Origin: Buchnera aphidicola (Pemphigus obesinymphae)
Lineage (GTDB): Bacteria > Pseudomonadota > Gammaproteobacteria > Enterobacterales > Enterobacteriaceae
NCBI RefSeq assembly: GCF_026122815.1
Contig: NZ_JAIWQW010000001.1
Span: forward strand, 1-64,000
DNA: 64,000 bases
Direction of reading: 5' to 3'
A program made the translations under genes and the position numbers. Each line of letters opens with the position of its first letter. The first letter of the stretch is position 1. Below, in pieces: positions 10,071 through 21,030 of the stretch. The notes below the pieces were generated by a model that made no database searches, was not told where the DNA came from, and was given only the letters and a program-made list of their open reading frames with translations.

Positions 10071-12668
10071 ATGAAAAAAACATATCAGCCCGAAGAAATA
10101 GAAAAATACGTACAAAATATTTGGCATAAAAATAACACCTTCAAAGTTACTGAAAACAAAGAAAAAGAAAAATACTACTGTTTAGCCATGCTTCCTTATC
10201 CTTCTGGTAATTTGCATATGGGTCATGTTAGAAACTATACTATTAGTGATGTAATTGCCCGTTACCAAAGAATGTTAGGTAAAAACGTTTTACATCCTAT
10301 GGGTTGGGATGCTTTTGGATTACCAGCTGAAGAAACTGCTATTAAAAACAACATATCCCCAAAATTATGGACTTACAGAAATATTGAAAAAATGAAAAAA
10401 CAACTACAATCATTAGGATTTAGTTATGATTGGAGTCGAGAAATAACTACTTGTGAACCCAATTTTTATAAATGGGAACAATGGTTCTTTACTAAACTCT
10501 ATAAAAAAAAACTTGTTTATAAAAAAATATCATTTGTAAACTGGTGTCCTACCGACAAAACAGTATTAGCCAATGAGCAAGTGATTGACGGATGTTGCTG
10601 GCGTTGTAATACCAAAATAACATTACGCAATATCCCACAATGGTTTATAAAAACGAAACAATATGCTGAAGAACTACTAAATAATATTGAAAAATTAAAA
10701 TATTGGCCCGAAAAAGTAAAAAAAATGCAAAAAAACTGGATTGGTCGTTCTAAAGGATTAAATATTACCTTTAATATAGTTAATAGTAAAAAAAAATTAA
10801 TTATATTTACAACTCAACCTGATTTACTTATGGAAGCGACATATATCTCTATATCTCCTTTCCATGAACTAACACAAAAATTAGCAAAAAAAAATCAAGA
10901 AATAAAAAAATTTATAAAAAAATCATATGAAATTATGAATTTAAAATCCCTCATCAATTCTATAAAAAATTTAGGGAAAAACACAGAAAGATATGTTATT
11001 CATCCGTTAACAAATACCCCATTACCTATTTGGATAAACAACAACTTATTAATTGATAATGTAGCCAATGAAACTATTTCAATACCTTCGTATAATCAAA
11101 ATGATTTATCTTTTGCCATAAAATATAAATTAAAAATAAAACCTGTTACTGATAAATCAAATAATTCTTTTCCCAAAATTATAAAAGATAACACAATAAA
11201 AAAAAATGAATCGTTGAACCTTAGACTATCTAGTAATTTAAATAATGAAGAAAATGTCTTAAGTATAAGTGATCAATTACTTAAAAAAGGAATTGCACAA
11301 AGAAAAATCAATTATAAATTAAAAGATTGGACAGTTTCTAGACAAAGATATTGGGGTACTCCAATTCCCATGGCAACAAATAAAAAAAATGAAATCATAC
11401 CTATACCTGATGATCAATTACCTATTCTTTTGCCTGAAATAAACAACATACAAGAAATTCAAAATTTTTTAAAAAAAGAAAAAAAATCAAATCAAATCAA
11501 TATAAATGGTCAACCAGTATTTCAAGAAATAGACACTTTCGATACATTTATGGAATCATCTTGGTATTACGTTAGATATACAGATCCACATTTTAACGCA
11601 ATGGTTAACACTAAATCTGCTAATTATTGGTTACCTATAGACCAATATGTAGGAGGAATAGAACATGCTACTATGCACTTAATATATATTCGACTTTACC
11701 ATAAATTATTACGAGATTTTGGATTAGTAAATAGTAACGAACCAATAAAAAAATTACTATGTCAAGGAATGGTACTTTCAGAAGCTTTTTATTATTTAAC
11801 TGAAAAAAAACAACGTCATTGGATTTCCCCTAAATTGGTACAAATAAAAAGAGATGAATATGGAAAAATCTTACAAGCATGTACTAAAGATGGAAAAAAA
11901 ATAATTTATGCTGGCATGATAAAAATGTCGAAATCAAAAAACAATGGGATAGAACCAGAATTAATAATTAAAAAATATGGAGCCGATACTGTTAGGCTAT
12001 TTATTATGTTTGCAGCACCTGTGGACGCTTCTCTTGAATGGAGAGAATCAGGCATAAAAGGAATTTATCGTTTTTTACAAAAACTATGGAAACTCATATA
12101 TCACCATGTAAAACAAAAAAACATTGATATTAGTTTAAATCCAAAATTATTCACAGAACAACAAAAAAAAATACGTTGTAAATTACACAAAACTATTATT
12201 AAAGTATCCGATGATATTAACCGACGTCAAACGTTTAATACAGCTATCGCAGCAATTATGGAATTAGTAAATAGTGTCACAAAAAAAAATAAAGAAAATG
12301 AACAAGATGTCCCATTAATGCAAGAAGCTTTAATTATTATAATAAAAATGCTATATCCATTTACACCACATTTTAGTTTCTTTACTTGGCAAATATTAAA
12401 AAAAAATAGTAATATACCAGATGAAATTTTATGGCCTGTTCCTGATAAAGAAGCAATGTTAGAAACATCAAATATCATTGCAATTCAAATTAATGGTAAA
12501 ACACGTTGTAAAATATCAGTCAATATAAATTTATCTAAAGAACAAATATTATCTCAAGTAAAAAAAAATCCACGAATCCTCAAATTTATTAAAAACAACA
12601 AAATTAATAAAATTATTTATATACCGAAAAAAATATTAAATTTAGTTATATCTGAAAATATTAAATGA
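10071..12668 (+). CDS. leuS: Leucyl-tRNA synthetase, class I
   Basis: 865 residues (E. coli 860). The HIGH motif is HMGH at residues 49-52 and KMSKS is near residue 618. Between them lie the connective CP1 editing domain and the catalytic segments WYVRYTDP and GGIEHATMHLIY. An alpha-helical anticodon-binding domain and a C-terminal domain follow. The enzyme charges tRNA-Leu. CP1 looks somewhat degenerate: the threonine-rich editing segment (normally TTRPDT) reads FTTQPDLL, so post-transfer editing may be weakened. This is an inference from one motif. Confidence 0.96.
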   Translation: MKKTYQPEEIEKYVQNIWHKNNTFKVTENKEKEKYYCLAMLPYPSGNLHMGHVRNYTISDVIARYQRMLGKNVLHPMGWDAFGLPAEETAIKNNISPKLWTYRNIEKMKKQLQSLGFSYDWSREITTCEPNFYKWEQWFFTKLYKKKLVYKKISFVNWCPTDKTVLANEQVIDGCCWRCNTKITLRNIPQWFIKTKQYAEELLNNIEKLKYWPEKVKKMQKNWIGRSKGLNITFNIVNSKKKLIIFTTQPDLLMEATYISISPFHELTQKLAKKNQEIKKFIKKSYEIMNLKSLINSIKNLGKNTERYVIHPLTNTPLPIWINNNLLIDNVANETISIPSYNQNDLSFAIKYKLKIKPVTDKSNNSFPKIIKDNTIKKNESLNLRLSSNLNNEENVLSISDQLLKKGIAQRKINYKLKDWTVSRQRYWGTPIPMATNKKNEIIPIPDDQLPILLPEINNIQEIQNFLKKEKKSNQININGQPVFQEIDTFDTFMESSWYYVRYTDPHFNAMVNTKSANYWLPIDQYVGGIEHATMHLIYIRLYHKLLRDFGLVNSNEPIKKLLCQGMVLSEAFYYLTEKKQRHWISPKLVQIKRDEYGKILQACTKDGKKIIYAGMIKMSKSKNNGIEPELIIKKYGADTVRLFIMFAAPVDASLEWRESGIKGIYRFLQKLWKLIYHHVKQKNIDISLNPKLFTEQQKKIRCKLHKTIIKVSDDINRRQTFNTAIAAIMELVNSVTKKNKENEQDVPLMQEALIIIIKMLYPFTPHFSFFTWQILKKNSNIPDEILWPVPDKEAMLETSNIIAIQINGKTRCKISVNINLSKEQILSQVKKNPRILKFIKNNKINKIIYIPKKILNLVISENIK

Positions 12669-12736
12669 TACTTATACATTTTTTAAATTTCATAGAAAAC
12701 AAATAACGTATTAGAATAAAGGATAAATAATCTATT

Positions 12737-13747
12737 ATGCATATCATTAATGCAGATAATTTAGAGAAATCTTTACTAAAAAAACTAAATTACTCATATT
12801 TACTTATTGGAGAAGAAGAATTTTTTATTCAAGAAAGCAAAATTTTTTTATTAAAATTCGCGAAAAAAAAACAATATTTAGAAATAAATACAGTATATAT
12901 TAAATTTGATATAGATTGGATAAATGTCATTAAAATATACCAAAAAATGTGTTTTTTTTCTAAAAAAAAAATCTTGATTCTTAAATACAAAAAAAATACA
13001 TTTGATAATGAATTTTTTAAAAATTTAAAAAAAATATCTAACATATTGAATGAAAACATCTTTTTAATAATGCAATTAGAAAATCATAATACCGATTATC
13101 AAAAAAAAATTTTTCTTAATTTATCACAAATAAACGTAACAATTATTTACTGTAATAAAATTACATCTGAAAATTGGAATAATTGGATAGAAAAAAAAAT
13201 AAAAAAAATGCAATTAAATATGCATAACGATGTAAAAAAATTACTGTATAAAAACTACGAAGGTAATTTGTTCGCATTATCGAACATATTAAATATATTA
13301 ATGTTACTTTATTCATCTAACGAGATTACATTAAATAAATCTAAAAAAATAATAGAAAATTTATCATTATTTACACCTGTAGAATGGATTAATTCCCTAT
13401 TTGAAAAAAATAAAAAAAGATCTATGAAAATAATAAACAGATTTAGTGAACAAAAATATAATCCTGTTGTTTTAATCAGACATTTACAAAAAGATTTACT
13501 AACATTAATTTATATGAAAAAAAATAAAAATATAAATTACTATCTATTTTTAAATAAAAAAAAAATTTGTAATAAAAGACATATAATTTTTATTAACGCT
13601 TGTATTAACAACACAGATGAAAATTTATATAAAATAATAAAAATAATTACTAATTTAGAATTAAAAATAAAAGGAGAATATAACGATAAATCATTATGGA
13701 CACAATTAAAGTTACTGTCTTTACAATTTTGTTATTATAAAAAATAA
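12737..13747 (+). CDS. holA: DNA polymerase III delta subunit
   Basis: 336 residues (E. coli HolA 343). This clamp-loader subunit opens the beta clamp. Sequence identity is low, as usual for Buchnera, but the collinear segments YEGNLFALSNIL, LFTPVEWINSLF and VVLIRHLQKDLLTLIYMKK match HolA domains II-III. In E. coli holA also follows leuS (with lptE between, lost here). The ATG has an AAGGA site upstream. The gene carries T8 (12952-12959) and A10 (12962-12971) in frame, a useful comparison for the broken lgt and recC runs. Confidence 0.88.
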   Translation: MHIINADNLEKSLLKKLNYSYLLIGEEEFFIQESKIFLLKFAKKKQYLEINTVYIKFDIDWINVIKIYQKMCFFSKKKILILKYKKNTFDNEFFKNLKKISNILNENIFLIMQLENHNTDYQKKIFLNLSQINVTIIYCNKITSENWNNWIEKKIKKMQLNMHNDVKKLLYKNYEGNLFALSNILNILMLLYSSNEITLNKSKKIIENLSLFTPVEWINSLFEKNKKRSMKIINRFSEQKYNPVVLIRHLQKDLLTLIYMKKNKNINYYLFLNKKKICNKRHIIFINACINNTDENLYKIIKIITNLELKIKGEYNDKSLWTQLKLLSLQFCYYKK

Positions 13748-13869
13748 TAAAGATAAACCATATCATTATTATTCATCATCTTAAATTTTAAAAATTTTTA
13801 TCATATTTATTGAAATAATAAAACACTATTAAAATTATGTTAATAAAAAAATTTTCAATAAGGATAATT

Positions 13870-14118
13870 ATGTTCATTAAAGAAAATTATATTTTAAATT
13901 TAGTTAACTTGCGTTGTCCTGATCCTATCATGAAAATAAGAGAAAAATTAAGAAAAATAAAAAAAAATGAAGTAATACTTATTATAGCAGATGATCCTTC
14001 TACCAAAAGAGAAATTCCTCAACTATGTCTGTTTATGGGCCATACATTAATACACAGCGATATAAATAAAATTCCTTATCAATATTTATTAAAAAAAGGT
14101 AATATATTTAAAAATTAA
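13870..14118 (+). CDS. tusA: Sulfur carrier protein TusA
   Basis: 82 residues from the ATG at 13870, which has AAGGA at 13860-13864 and matches the E. coli length of 81. An upstream in-frame ATG at 13837 would add 11 residues without a good ribosome site. The sulfur-accepting cysteine sits in LRCPDPIMK, and [13 protein letters not shown] and PYQYLLKKG are also conserved. TusA takes sulfur from IscS and passes it through TusBCD-TusE to MnmA for 2-thiouridine at tRNA position 34. tusE is also in the window (36994). It faces asd and shares a two-way terminator with it. Confidence 0.93.
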   Translation: MFIKENYILNLVNLRCPDPIMKIREKLRKIKKNEVILIIADDPSTKREIPQLCLFMGHTLIHSDINKIPYQYLLKKGNIFKN

Positions 14119-14469
14119 ATAAATACCGAAGATTTTATCAATTTTAATAATTAAAAACATACTTGTTTAAAATATTAACATTATCAAAATTATAAAAATT
14201 TTTATGATTAATTTATGATAAAAATAGATTTCAATCAATTTTCTCATTGATTGAAATATTTTTTTATTCAAAAATATATATAATTTTATGTAACTAAAAT
14301 AATTCAAAAAAATTTTATTTATAATGTCTATTGCTTTAATTTAACCATTTAAAAATTAAATGTTTATCCATTTTTAAATATATACTTTCCATAAAAATTT
14401 ATCATATTAAAAACATTAAACTTTGATTAAAAAAAAATATTCTATTTTGTTTACAGGAAAATGCATATG
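14119..14469. other. 351-base convergent gap between tusA and asd
   Basis: It holds the hairpin at 14228-14257 and otherwise A+T-rich sequence. No open frame or RNA gene is recognised. Confidence 0.6.
14228..14265. terminator. Two-way terminator between convergent tusA and asd
   Basis: A 12-bp perfect stem, 14228-14239 with 14246-14257, has a 6-base loop. A T-run follows on the plus side (14259-14265), and a run of A on the left gives U on the minus transcript. It suits the convergent arrangement, though it is over 200 bases from asd. Confidence 0.7.
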
Positions 14470-15579
14470 TTAAGTTAATAATTTTAAAATACGACGCAGT
14501 GGTTCAGCAGCTCCCCACAATAATTGATCGCCAACCGTGAAAGCAGATAAATATTTTTTACCTAAACTTAACTTACGCAATCTTCCAACAGGAGTTATTA
14601 ATTTTCCGGTAACTGCAGTAGGTGTCAAATCATGTACAGTATCATTATAATTATTTGGAATCACACGTACCCATTCATTATGACTAGATAAAATTGTTTC
14701 TATTTCCGACATTGAGATATCTTTTTTTAATTTTATAGTAAAAGATTGGCTATGACAACGGAGTGATCCTACTCTTACACATACACCATCAATTAAAATT
14801 TTATCTTTGTAACCTAATATTTTATTAGTTTCTGTTTGTGCTTTCCATTCTTCTTTAGTTTGTCCGTATTTTACATGCGTATCAATCCAAGGAAGAACAC
14901 TACCAACTAATGGTACTTGAAAATAATTTTTTGGCAATACTTCTGACCGGGTAATTTTGGTAACTTTTTGTTCAATAGATAAAGGTGACACAAGCATACT
15001 TTTTAATTCTTGAGATACCGCTGTATATATAACTCCCATTTGATTTAATAATTCGATCATGTGTTGAGCACCACTACCAGAAGCAGCTTGATAAGTAGAA
15101 ACAGTTACCCATTCTATTAAATCAGAAACAAACAAACCACCTAAAGACATTAACATTAAACTAACTGTACAATTGCCACCTATAAAATTTTTTATACCAC
15201 GTTGTATACTTTTTTCTATTATATTTTTATTAACTGGATCTAAAACTATAACAGAATCTTTTTGCATTCTTAACGTTGAGGCAGCATCTATCCAATAACC
15301 ATTCCAACCTATCTTCCTTAACTTGTAAAAAATAACATTAGTATATTCTCCTCCTTGACAGGTAACAACAACATCTAATGCTTTTAAAGCTTCAATATTA
15401 TAAGCATCCTCTAATTTAGATTGAATAACTCCTTGTATTTTAGGACCAATTTGACCTTTTTGAGATGTAGAAAAAAAAACAGGAACAATTTTTTCAAAAT
15501 CATTTTCTTCGCACATTCTATTTAATAACACTGATCCTACCATTCCTCTCCAACCTATAAAACCGACTTTTTTTTTCAT
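14470..15579 (-). CDS. asd: Aspartate-semialdehyde dehydrogenase
   Basis: 369 residues (E. coli 367). It reduces aspartyl phosphate to aspartate semialdehyde with NADPH, the branch point to lysine, threonine and methionine. The NADP-binding start is [15 protein letters not shown], and the catalytic cysteine lies in [10 protein letters not shown] near residue 135. QAASGSGAQ and the C-terminal GAAEPLRR segments are conserved. The gene is adjacent to yhgN, as in E. coli, but divergent from it here. Its product feeds lysA in this window. Confidence 0.96.
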   Translation of the reverse strand: MKKKVGFIGWRGMVGSVLLNRMCEENDFEKIVPVFFSTSQKGQIGPKIQGVIQSKLEDAYNIEALKALDVVVTCQGGEYTNVIFYKLRKIGWNGYWIDAASTLRMQKDSVIVLDPVNKNIIEKSIQRGIKNFIGGNCTVSLMLMSLGGLFVSDLIEWVTVSTYQAASGSGAQHMIELLNQMGVIYTAVSQELKSMLVSPLSIEQKVTKITRSEVLPKNYFQVPLVGSVLPWIDTHVKYGQTKEEWKAQTETNKILGYKDKILIDGVCVRVGSLRCHSQSFTIKLKKDISMSEIETILSSHNEWVRVIPNNYNDTVHDLTPTAVTGKLITPVGRLRKLSLGKKYLSAFTVGDQLLWGAAEPLRRILKLLT

Positions 15580-16225
15580 TTTTTTTACAATATGTTAGAT
15601 TAGTTGTTATTTATATAATAATAGATATTATATATACTCTTATATAAAAAAATAAATGCAAATTTATAAAAATAATAATGTAATTTACCCCAGATTTTAT
15701 CATTTTTAAAATAAATAATTAAATTATAAAACATATTTTGAAATAAATAAACTAACTATATTATTTATATACCATCTTATCCTCTATTTTAAAATAACAC
15801 TTTATGTTAACCTAACATTATTTATTCAAAAAATATTATACATAAAAATATTTACTATCTAATAAAACAAAAAATACGTATTATCTGAAATAACACAATT
15901 GATTATTGTATTCGTTTTTCTTTAATATCTTTATATTCAATAAATAAAAATATAAATTAAATATTGTATTAAAATATTCAATTTCATATATTCTATAAAT
16001 TATAAATATTAATATATTTTTGATAATCATCAAAATAAAATATTTTATATATATAAGAAACAAAAAATATTTATTATAAAATAATTTATTTAAAAAATTA
16101 TATATATAATAGTAATTATTTGATGTATTTAAGTTAAAAAGTAAATTTTCCATACATATAAGTAAAAATATAGATTAAAAAACGTGTAAATATATTAATT
16201 CTAAAAACGGGATAAAGTACTAAAA
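15580..16225. other. 646-base divergent gap between asd and yhgN
   Basis: Extremely A+T-rich. It presumably holds the asd and yhgN promoters. A 90-codon minus-strand open frame (15881-16153) is composed almost wholly of I, Y, N, F and L and is not considered real. Confidence 0.6.
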
Positions 16226-16819
16226 ATGACCGAAATAATTTCTGCAACTATACTGTTAATATTAATAATGGATCCTCTTGGTAATTTACCTATTTTTATG
16301 TCAGTTTTAAAAAACATTAAACCTGATCGACGTAAAATAGTCTTAATTAGAGAAATGATTATTTCTTTATTAATTATGCTACTATTTCTATTTGCAGGTG
16401 AAAAAATATTATCTGCTCTTAATTTAAGAACTGAAACAGTGTCTATATCTGGCGGTATTATTTTATTTTTAATTGCTATTAAAATGATTTTTCCTTCCGA
16501 AGAAAACATCAACAATGTCATTGATTCTCAAGAAGAACCTTTTTTAGTACCTTTAGCAGTACCACTTATAGCTGGACCTTCTTTATTAGCAACACTAATG
16601 CTATTATCTCACCAATACCCTAACAAAATATTATATTTATCAGGAGCATTAATTATTGCATGGAGTACAACAGTAATAATATTACTATTATCCGAATTAT
16701 TCTTACGTTTATTTAGTAAAAAAGGAGTAAACGCTTTAGAAAGATTAATGGGTTTAATATTAATTATGTTATCTACTCAAATGTTTCTGGATGGAATTCA
16801 ATCTTGGTTTCAACATTAA
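16226..16819 (+). CDS. yhgN: MarC/YhgN family inner-membrane protein
   Basis: 197 residues, the same size as E. coli YhgN. About six hydrophobic segments are visible, and the family motifs IMDPLGNLPIF (start) and PLAVPLIAGPSLLATLM (middle) are present. It is a member of the MarC (UPF0056) inner-membrane family, whose function is unknown. It lies next to asd as in E. coli. A possible all-A-T hairpin plus T5 (16922-16947) could end its transcript, but this is weak. Confidence 0.9.
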   Translation: MTEIISATILLILIMDPLGNLPIFMSVLKNIKPDRRKIVLIREMIISLLIMLLFLFAGEKILSALNLRTETVSISGGIILFLIAIKMIFPSEENINNVIDSQEEPFLVPLAVPLIAGPSLLATLMLLSHQYPNKILYLSGALIIAWSTTVIILLLSELFLRLFSKKGVNALERLMGLILIMLSTQMFLDGIQSWFQH

Positions 16820-17362
16820 ATTAAAGATAAGTTCAACACAGTCATTTCAATGAATCTAATTAATTAATATATTATGTATAATACATAATTATAACTTATT
16901 ATATACCAAATTATTTTCTAAAAATATTATATATAATATTTGTTTTTACATAAATATTATATATAAATAAATTTAATTTATTTTAATAAAAAATATATTA
17001 TTCATAAATAATCATACATTAATAAATTAATTTCATTTAAGATAAAATAAATAAATTTATTTTTTAAAAAAATTATATTACATATTAATAATATAATAAT
17101 TTTTATTTAACAAAAAACAAATAAAATATTTATAAAAATATAAAATTAACATTCAATATGTTAACATCTTTCAGTCTTTATATTCTCAACAACATGTATA
17201 TATTCAAGATAATAATAATCAAATTATGATATACTTCATATTTTAATAATTATTTAAATTATAATTTAACAATAATAAAATTATAGTTCAAATAACAAAA
17301 AATATTATATTAATAATAGCATATTTAAAATAATCGATAAAATAATTTAAAAGAGCTAATAT
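16820..17362. other. 543-base gap before pgk
   Basis: No gene is recognised. Two short perfect palindromes are visible: 16871-16889 and 16922-16941. The latter is followed by GTTTTT and may act as a weak yhgN terminator. In E. coli pgk is preceded by epd, which is not present here. Confidence 0.5.
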
Positions 17363-18526
17363 ATGATAAATCTGTCCGATTTAGATATTTCTAATAAACG
17401 TGTCCTTATAAGATTAGATCTTAATGTACCTATCAAAAATAATATTATAGAATCTGAATCCCGTATTCTAGCAGCATTACCAACAATCGAATTTGCATTA
17501 AAAAAAAACGCAAAAGTTATAATTATGTCACATTTAGGAAGACCGAAATACGAAAAATATGAAAAAAAATTATCTTTATTTCCTATTTATGAATATCTCA
17601 AAAAAAAAATAAAACATACTAAAGTCAATTTTAGTAACAATTATCTCAGTGGAGTTAACATTAATGCAGGTGAACTGTTAATTCTAGAAAATGTAAGATT
17701 TAATCCAGGAGAAAAAAATAACAATATTTCTCTATCTAAAAAATATGCCAATTTATGTGATATTTTTGTTATGGATGCATTTGGAACCTCTCATCGAATA
17801 GAATCATCTACTTATGGAATAGCAGAATTTGCACCGATAGCATGCGCAGGTCCGTTATTAAAATCAGAATTAAAAATATTATCTCAAGCTTTAAAAAATC
17901 CTCAACGTCCTCTAATAGCTATTGTGGGAGGTGCAAAAGTTTCTACAAAATTTAATATTTTAAACTCATTAACAAAAATAGCAGACACTATTATTGTAGG
18001 AGGTGGGATAGCAAATACTTTTATAGCCGCTGATTACTCGGTAGGAAAATCATTGCATGAACCAGAATTTATAAATCAAGCCAAAATATTAAAAGAAAAT
18101 AACAATATCATTATTCCAGTTGATTCAAGAGTTGGAACACACTTCAGTAAAAATAGTCCTGTCACAATAAAAAAAATCAATGAAATCAAAAAAAATGAAG
18201 AAATTATGGATTTCGGAGATCAAACTATAAAAAACATGATACATATTTTAAAGAAAGCTAAAACCATTCTTTGGAATGGACCAGTAGGAGTATTCGAATT
18301 CCCAAATTTTAGAAAAGGAACTCAAATGCTAGCGATGACTATTGCAAATAGTAACGCATTTTCTATAGCAGGAGGTGGCGATACATTATCTGTGATAGAT
18401 ATGTTTAATATAAAAAAAAATATTTCATATGTTTCAACTGGAGGAGGTGCTTTTTTGCAATTTCTTGAAGGAAATACTTTACCAACAGTAAAAATATTAC
18501 AACAAAGATCACTAGAAAAAATATAA
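17363..18526 (+). CDS. pgk: Phosphoglycerate kinase
   Basis: 387 residues, as in E. coli. It transfers phosphate from 1,3-bisphosphoglycerate to ADP. The substrate-binding start is RVLIRLDLNVPI, followed by SHLGRP and ENVRFNPGEKN. The hinge segment GGAKVSTK, WNGPVGVFE and the ATP-site GGGDT are all seen. fbaA follows after 46 bases, as in the E. coli epd-pgk-fbaA operon. Confidence 0.97.
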   Translation: MINLSDLDISNKRVLIRLDLNVPIKNNIIESESRILAALPTIEFALKKNAKVIIMSHLGRPKYEKYEKKLSLFPIYEYLKKKIKHTKVNFSNNYLSGVNINAGELLILENVRFNPGEKNNNISLSKKYANLCDIFVMDAFGTSHRIESSTYGIAEFAPIACAGPLLKSELKILSQALKNPQRPLIAIVGGAKVSTKFNILNSLTKIADTIIVGGGIANTFIAADYSVGKSLHEPEFINQAKILKENNNIIIPVDSRVGTHFSKNSPVTIKKINEIKKNEEIMDFGDQTIKNMIHILKKAKTILWNGPVGVFEFPNFRKGTQMLAMTIANSNAFSIAGGGDTLSVIDMFNIKKNISYVSTGGGAFLQFLEGNTLPTVKILQQRSLEKI

Positions 18527-18572
18527 AAATTATTTTTATAAAAATAAATAATTTGTTAATAGGAAAACAACT

Positions 18573-19652
18573 ATGTCAAAAGTATTAGATTTCCTAAAAC
18601 CAGGAGTTATTTTTGGACATGATATTCAAAAATTATTTCAATTTGCTAAATTAAATAAATTTGCCATACCTGCAGTAAATTGTATAGGTACAGATTCTAT
18701 CAATTCCGTGCTAGAAACAGCAGCCGAAATTCAAGGACCAGTAATCATACAATTTTCTCACGGAGGAGCTTCTTTCATATCCGGAAAAGGTATAAAAACA
18801 AAAAAAACAGAAGAGCAAGCCATTATAGGAGCTATTTCCGGTGCTCAACATGTACATTTAATGGCAAAATATTATGGAATACCAGTAATCATACATACAG
18901 ATCATTGCCACAAAGAAATATTACCATGGATAAACGGATTATTAATATCTAGTGAAAATCATTTTAAAGAAAATGGAGTACCACTTTTCTCATCACATAT
19001 GATAGATTTATCAAAAGAAAAAATAGAAATAAATTTAGATATCTGTGCTAAATATCTAAAAATAATGAAAAAAATGAAAATTTTTCTAGAAATAGAACTT
19101 GGTTGTACTGGAGGAGAAGAAGACGGCATAGATAACAATCACTTACATAGTTCTTCTTTATATACTCGTCCTGAAGAAGTAAATTACGCTTATGAAATAT
19201 TACACTCTATTAGTCCATATTTTACTATTGCAGCTGCTTTTGGTAATGTACATGGTGTATATCAAACTGGAAATATTCAACTAAAACCTATCATTTTAAA
19301 AAAATCACAAGAATACATTAGTAAAAAACACAACTTACCACATAATTATTTAAACTTTGTATTTCATGGTGGTTCTGGATCATCTGCATTAGATATTAAA
19401 AAATCTATCGAATATGGTGTAGTAAAAATGAATATCGACACAGATGTACAATGGGCATCATGGAAAGGTATTTTAGAATTTTACAAAAAAAATAAAAATT
19501 ATCTACATAATCAACTTGGTAATCCCAATGGAAATAACGAACCTAACAAAAAATATTATGATCCACGTATGTGGATCAGAGAATCTCAAACATCAATGTC
19601 TACATATTTAAAAAAAGTTTTTAAAAAATTAAACGCTTGCTACACTTTATAA
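18573..19652 (+). CDS. fbaA: Fructose-bisphosphate aldolase, class II
   Basis: 359 residues (E. coli FbaA 359). This zinc-dependent aldolase splits fructose-1,6-bisphosphate to DHAP and G3P. The zinc-binding histidines lie in IHTDHCHK, GNVHGVYQ and FHGGSGSS. The N-terminal FLKPGVIFGHDI and the NMDTDTQ-like loop (NIDTDVQWA) agree with the family. It is co-transcribed with pgk. An AGGA-containing site precedes the ATG, and a hairpin terminator lies 38 bases beyond the stop. Confidence 0.97.
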   Translation: MSKVLDFLKPGVIFGHDIQKLFQFAKLNKFAIPAVNCIGTDSINSVLETAAEIQGPVIIQFSHGGASFISGKGIKTKKTEEQAIIGAISGAQHVHLMAKYYGIPVIIHTDHCHKEILPWINGLLISSENHFKENGVPLFSSHMIDLSKEKIEINLDICAKYLKIMKKMKIFLEIELGCTGGEEDGIDNNHLHSSSLYTRPEEVNYAYEILHSISPYFTIAAAFGNVHGVYQTGNIQLKPIILKKSQEYISKKHNLPHNYLNFVFHGGSGSSALDIKKSIEYGVVKMNIDTDVQWASWKGILEFYKKNKNYLHNQLGNPNGNNEPNKKYYDPRMWIRESQTSMSTYLKKVFKKLNACYTL

Positions 19653-20067
19653 CTGTTTTTTAATTTCATTTTTCTTAAAATAAAATTAGAGGAGAATAGA
19701 ATTGTATTCTCCCTGATTTTTAATCAATTAATAAAAATTTGTTTTTATCAATTTACCCAATCATAATACTATTAATTATGATAAATAATCAAATATGTAT
19801 TCCAAATAACATATATTCGTATACTCACTTTTTCTTGTTTTTTCAAAAAAAATAAAATATAATTTTTACTATATTGTACATATATATTAAATTATTAAAA
19901 AATAAATAGAGATATAATTTTCAATACCATAATATCTCATATACTGTTTTTTGTCTAAAAAATAATACTATTTATAAAAAATATACTCGTACAAAAATAT
20001 TACTCTATTATCTATATTTTAAAATCTACCAATATATTTAAAAAAAAGCGAACTAATAAGGACAAAA
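19653..20067. other. 415-base gap between fbaA and mscS
   Basis: It contains the fbaA terminator (19691-19721) and presumably the mscS promoter. The E. coli neighbour order fbaA-mscS is kept. Nothing else is recognised. Confidence 0.6.
19691..19721 (+). terminator. Terminator of pgk-fbaA
   Basis: An 8-bp stem, GGAGAATA at 19691-19698 with TATTCTCC at 19705-19712, has a 6-base loop and is followed after four bases by T5 (19717-19721). It is one of the few stems in the window with several G-C pairs. Confidence 0.6.
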
Positions 20068-20937
20068 ATGGAAGACTTAAATGTAGTGAATGATATTAAT
20101 CATGCTGAAAATTGGTTAATACAAAATCAGAAACTACTACTTGGATACATAATTAATCTTACTTCCGCTATTGTTATATTAATAATAGGATTATTTGTTG
20201 CAAGGATCATCGCTAATGGAGTGAATAAAGTTTTAATTACCAGGAATATTGATTCGACTATTTCTGGTTTTCTTGCGGCCTTAGCTAGATATGTTATAAT
20301 TACATTTACCCTCATTGCAAGCTTAGGTTGCATCGGTATACAAACTACATCAGTAATTACTATACTGGGTGCTGCTGGTATGGCTATAGGATTAGCATTA
20401 CAAGGATCTCTATCCAACTTTGCAGCAGGTGTTTTATTAGTAACACTAAGACCTCTTCGTACCGGAGAATATGTAGATTTGGGCACTATTGCAGGAACAG
20501 TCACAAATGTACATATTTTTTATACTACACTACGTACTCTTGATGGGAAAATAGCTATTGTGCCAAACGGAAAAATTGTATCCGGAAATATCATCAACTA
20601 TTCTAGAGAACCTGCTAGAAGAAATGAATTTATTATTTGTGTTTCTTATAATTCTGATATTGATTTAGTTATTAATACACTACATAAAGTCATTGATACC
20701 GATCACAGAGTTTTGAAAGATCGTGGCGTAATTATTGGATTAAGCGAATTAGGACCATTCTCCCTTAATTTTATAGTAAGATGCTGGAGCAACACAGATG
20801 ATCTTAATATAGTTTATTGGGATTTAATGGCTAAATTCAAAAAAGCCTTAGATTCTAATAATATTGATGCACCTTATCCTAAAATGAATATTCATGTTTA
20901 TAAAGCAAGAAAAACTTCTAAAAAAAAATTTAAATAA
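20068..20937 (+). CDS. mscS: Small-conductance mechanosensitive channel
   Basis: 289 residues (E. coli 286). It is a heptameric inner-membrane channel that opens on membrane tension and releases osmolytes. Three N-terminal transmembrane segments are followed by the pore helix GAAGMAIGLALQGSLSNFAA, with the glycine-alanine packing pattern of TM3. A beta domain (EYVDLGTIAGTV, IVPNGKIVSGNIIN) and an alpha/beta C-terminal domain follow. An AAGGA site lies 8 bases before the ATG. No sign of decay is seen. Confidence 0.96.
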   Translation: MEDLNVVNDINHAENWLIQNQKLLLGYIINLTSAIVILIIGLFVARIIANGVNKVLITRNIDSTISGFLAALARYVIITFTLIASLGCIGIQTTSVITILGAAGMAIGLALQGSLSNFAAGVLLVTLRPLRTGEYVDLGTIAGTVTNVHIFYTTLRTLDGKIAIVPNGKIVSGNIINYSREPARRNEFIICVSYNSDIDLVINTLHKVIDTDHRVLKDRGVIIGLSELGPFSLNFIVRCWSNTDDLNIVYWDLMAKFKKALDSNNIDAPYPKMNIHVYKARKTSKKKFK

Positions 20938-21030
20938 ATTTAATTCGTATTTAATTTTAAATTACTTATAAAAATTAAAAATAAATTCACAATTATCTCT
21001 TAATTGTATAATTAACAAGATTAAAAAATT

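Noticed and set aside
15881-16153. 90-codon minus-strand open frame between asd and yhgN
   Set aside because: Made almost only of I, Y, N, F, L and K, as random A+T-rich sequence yields; no ribosome site or recognisable domain.
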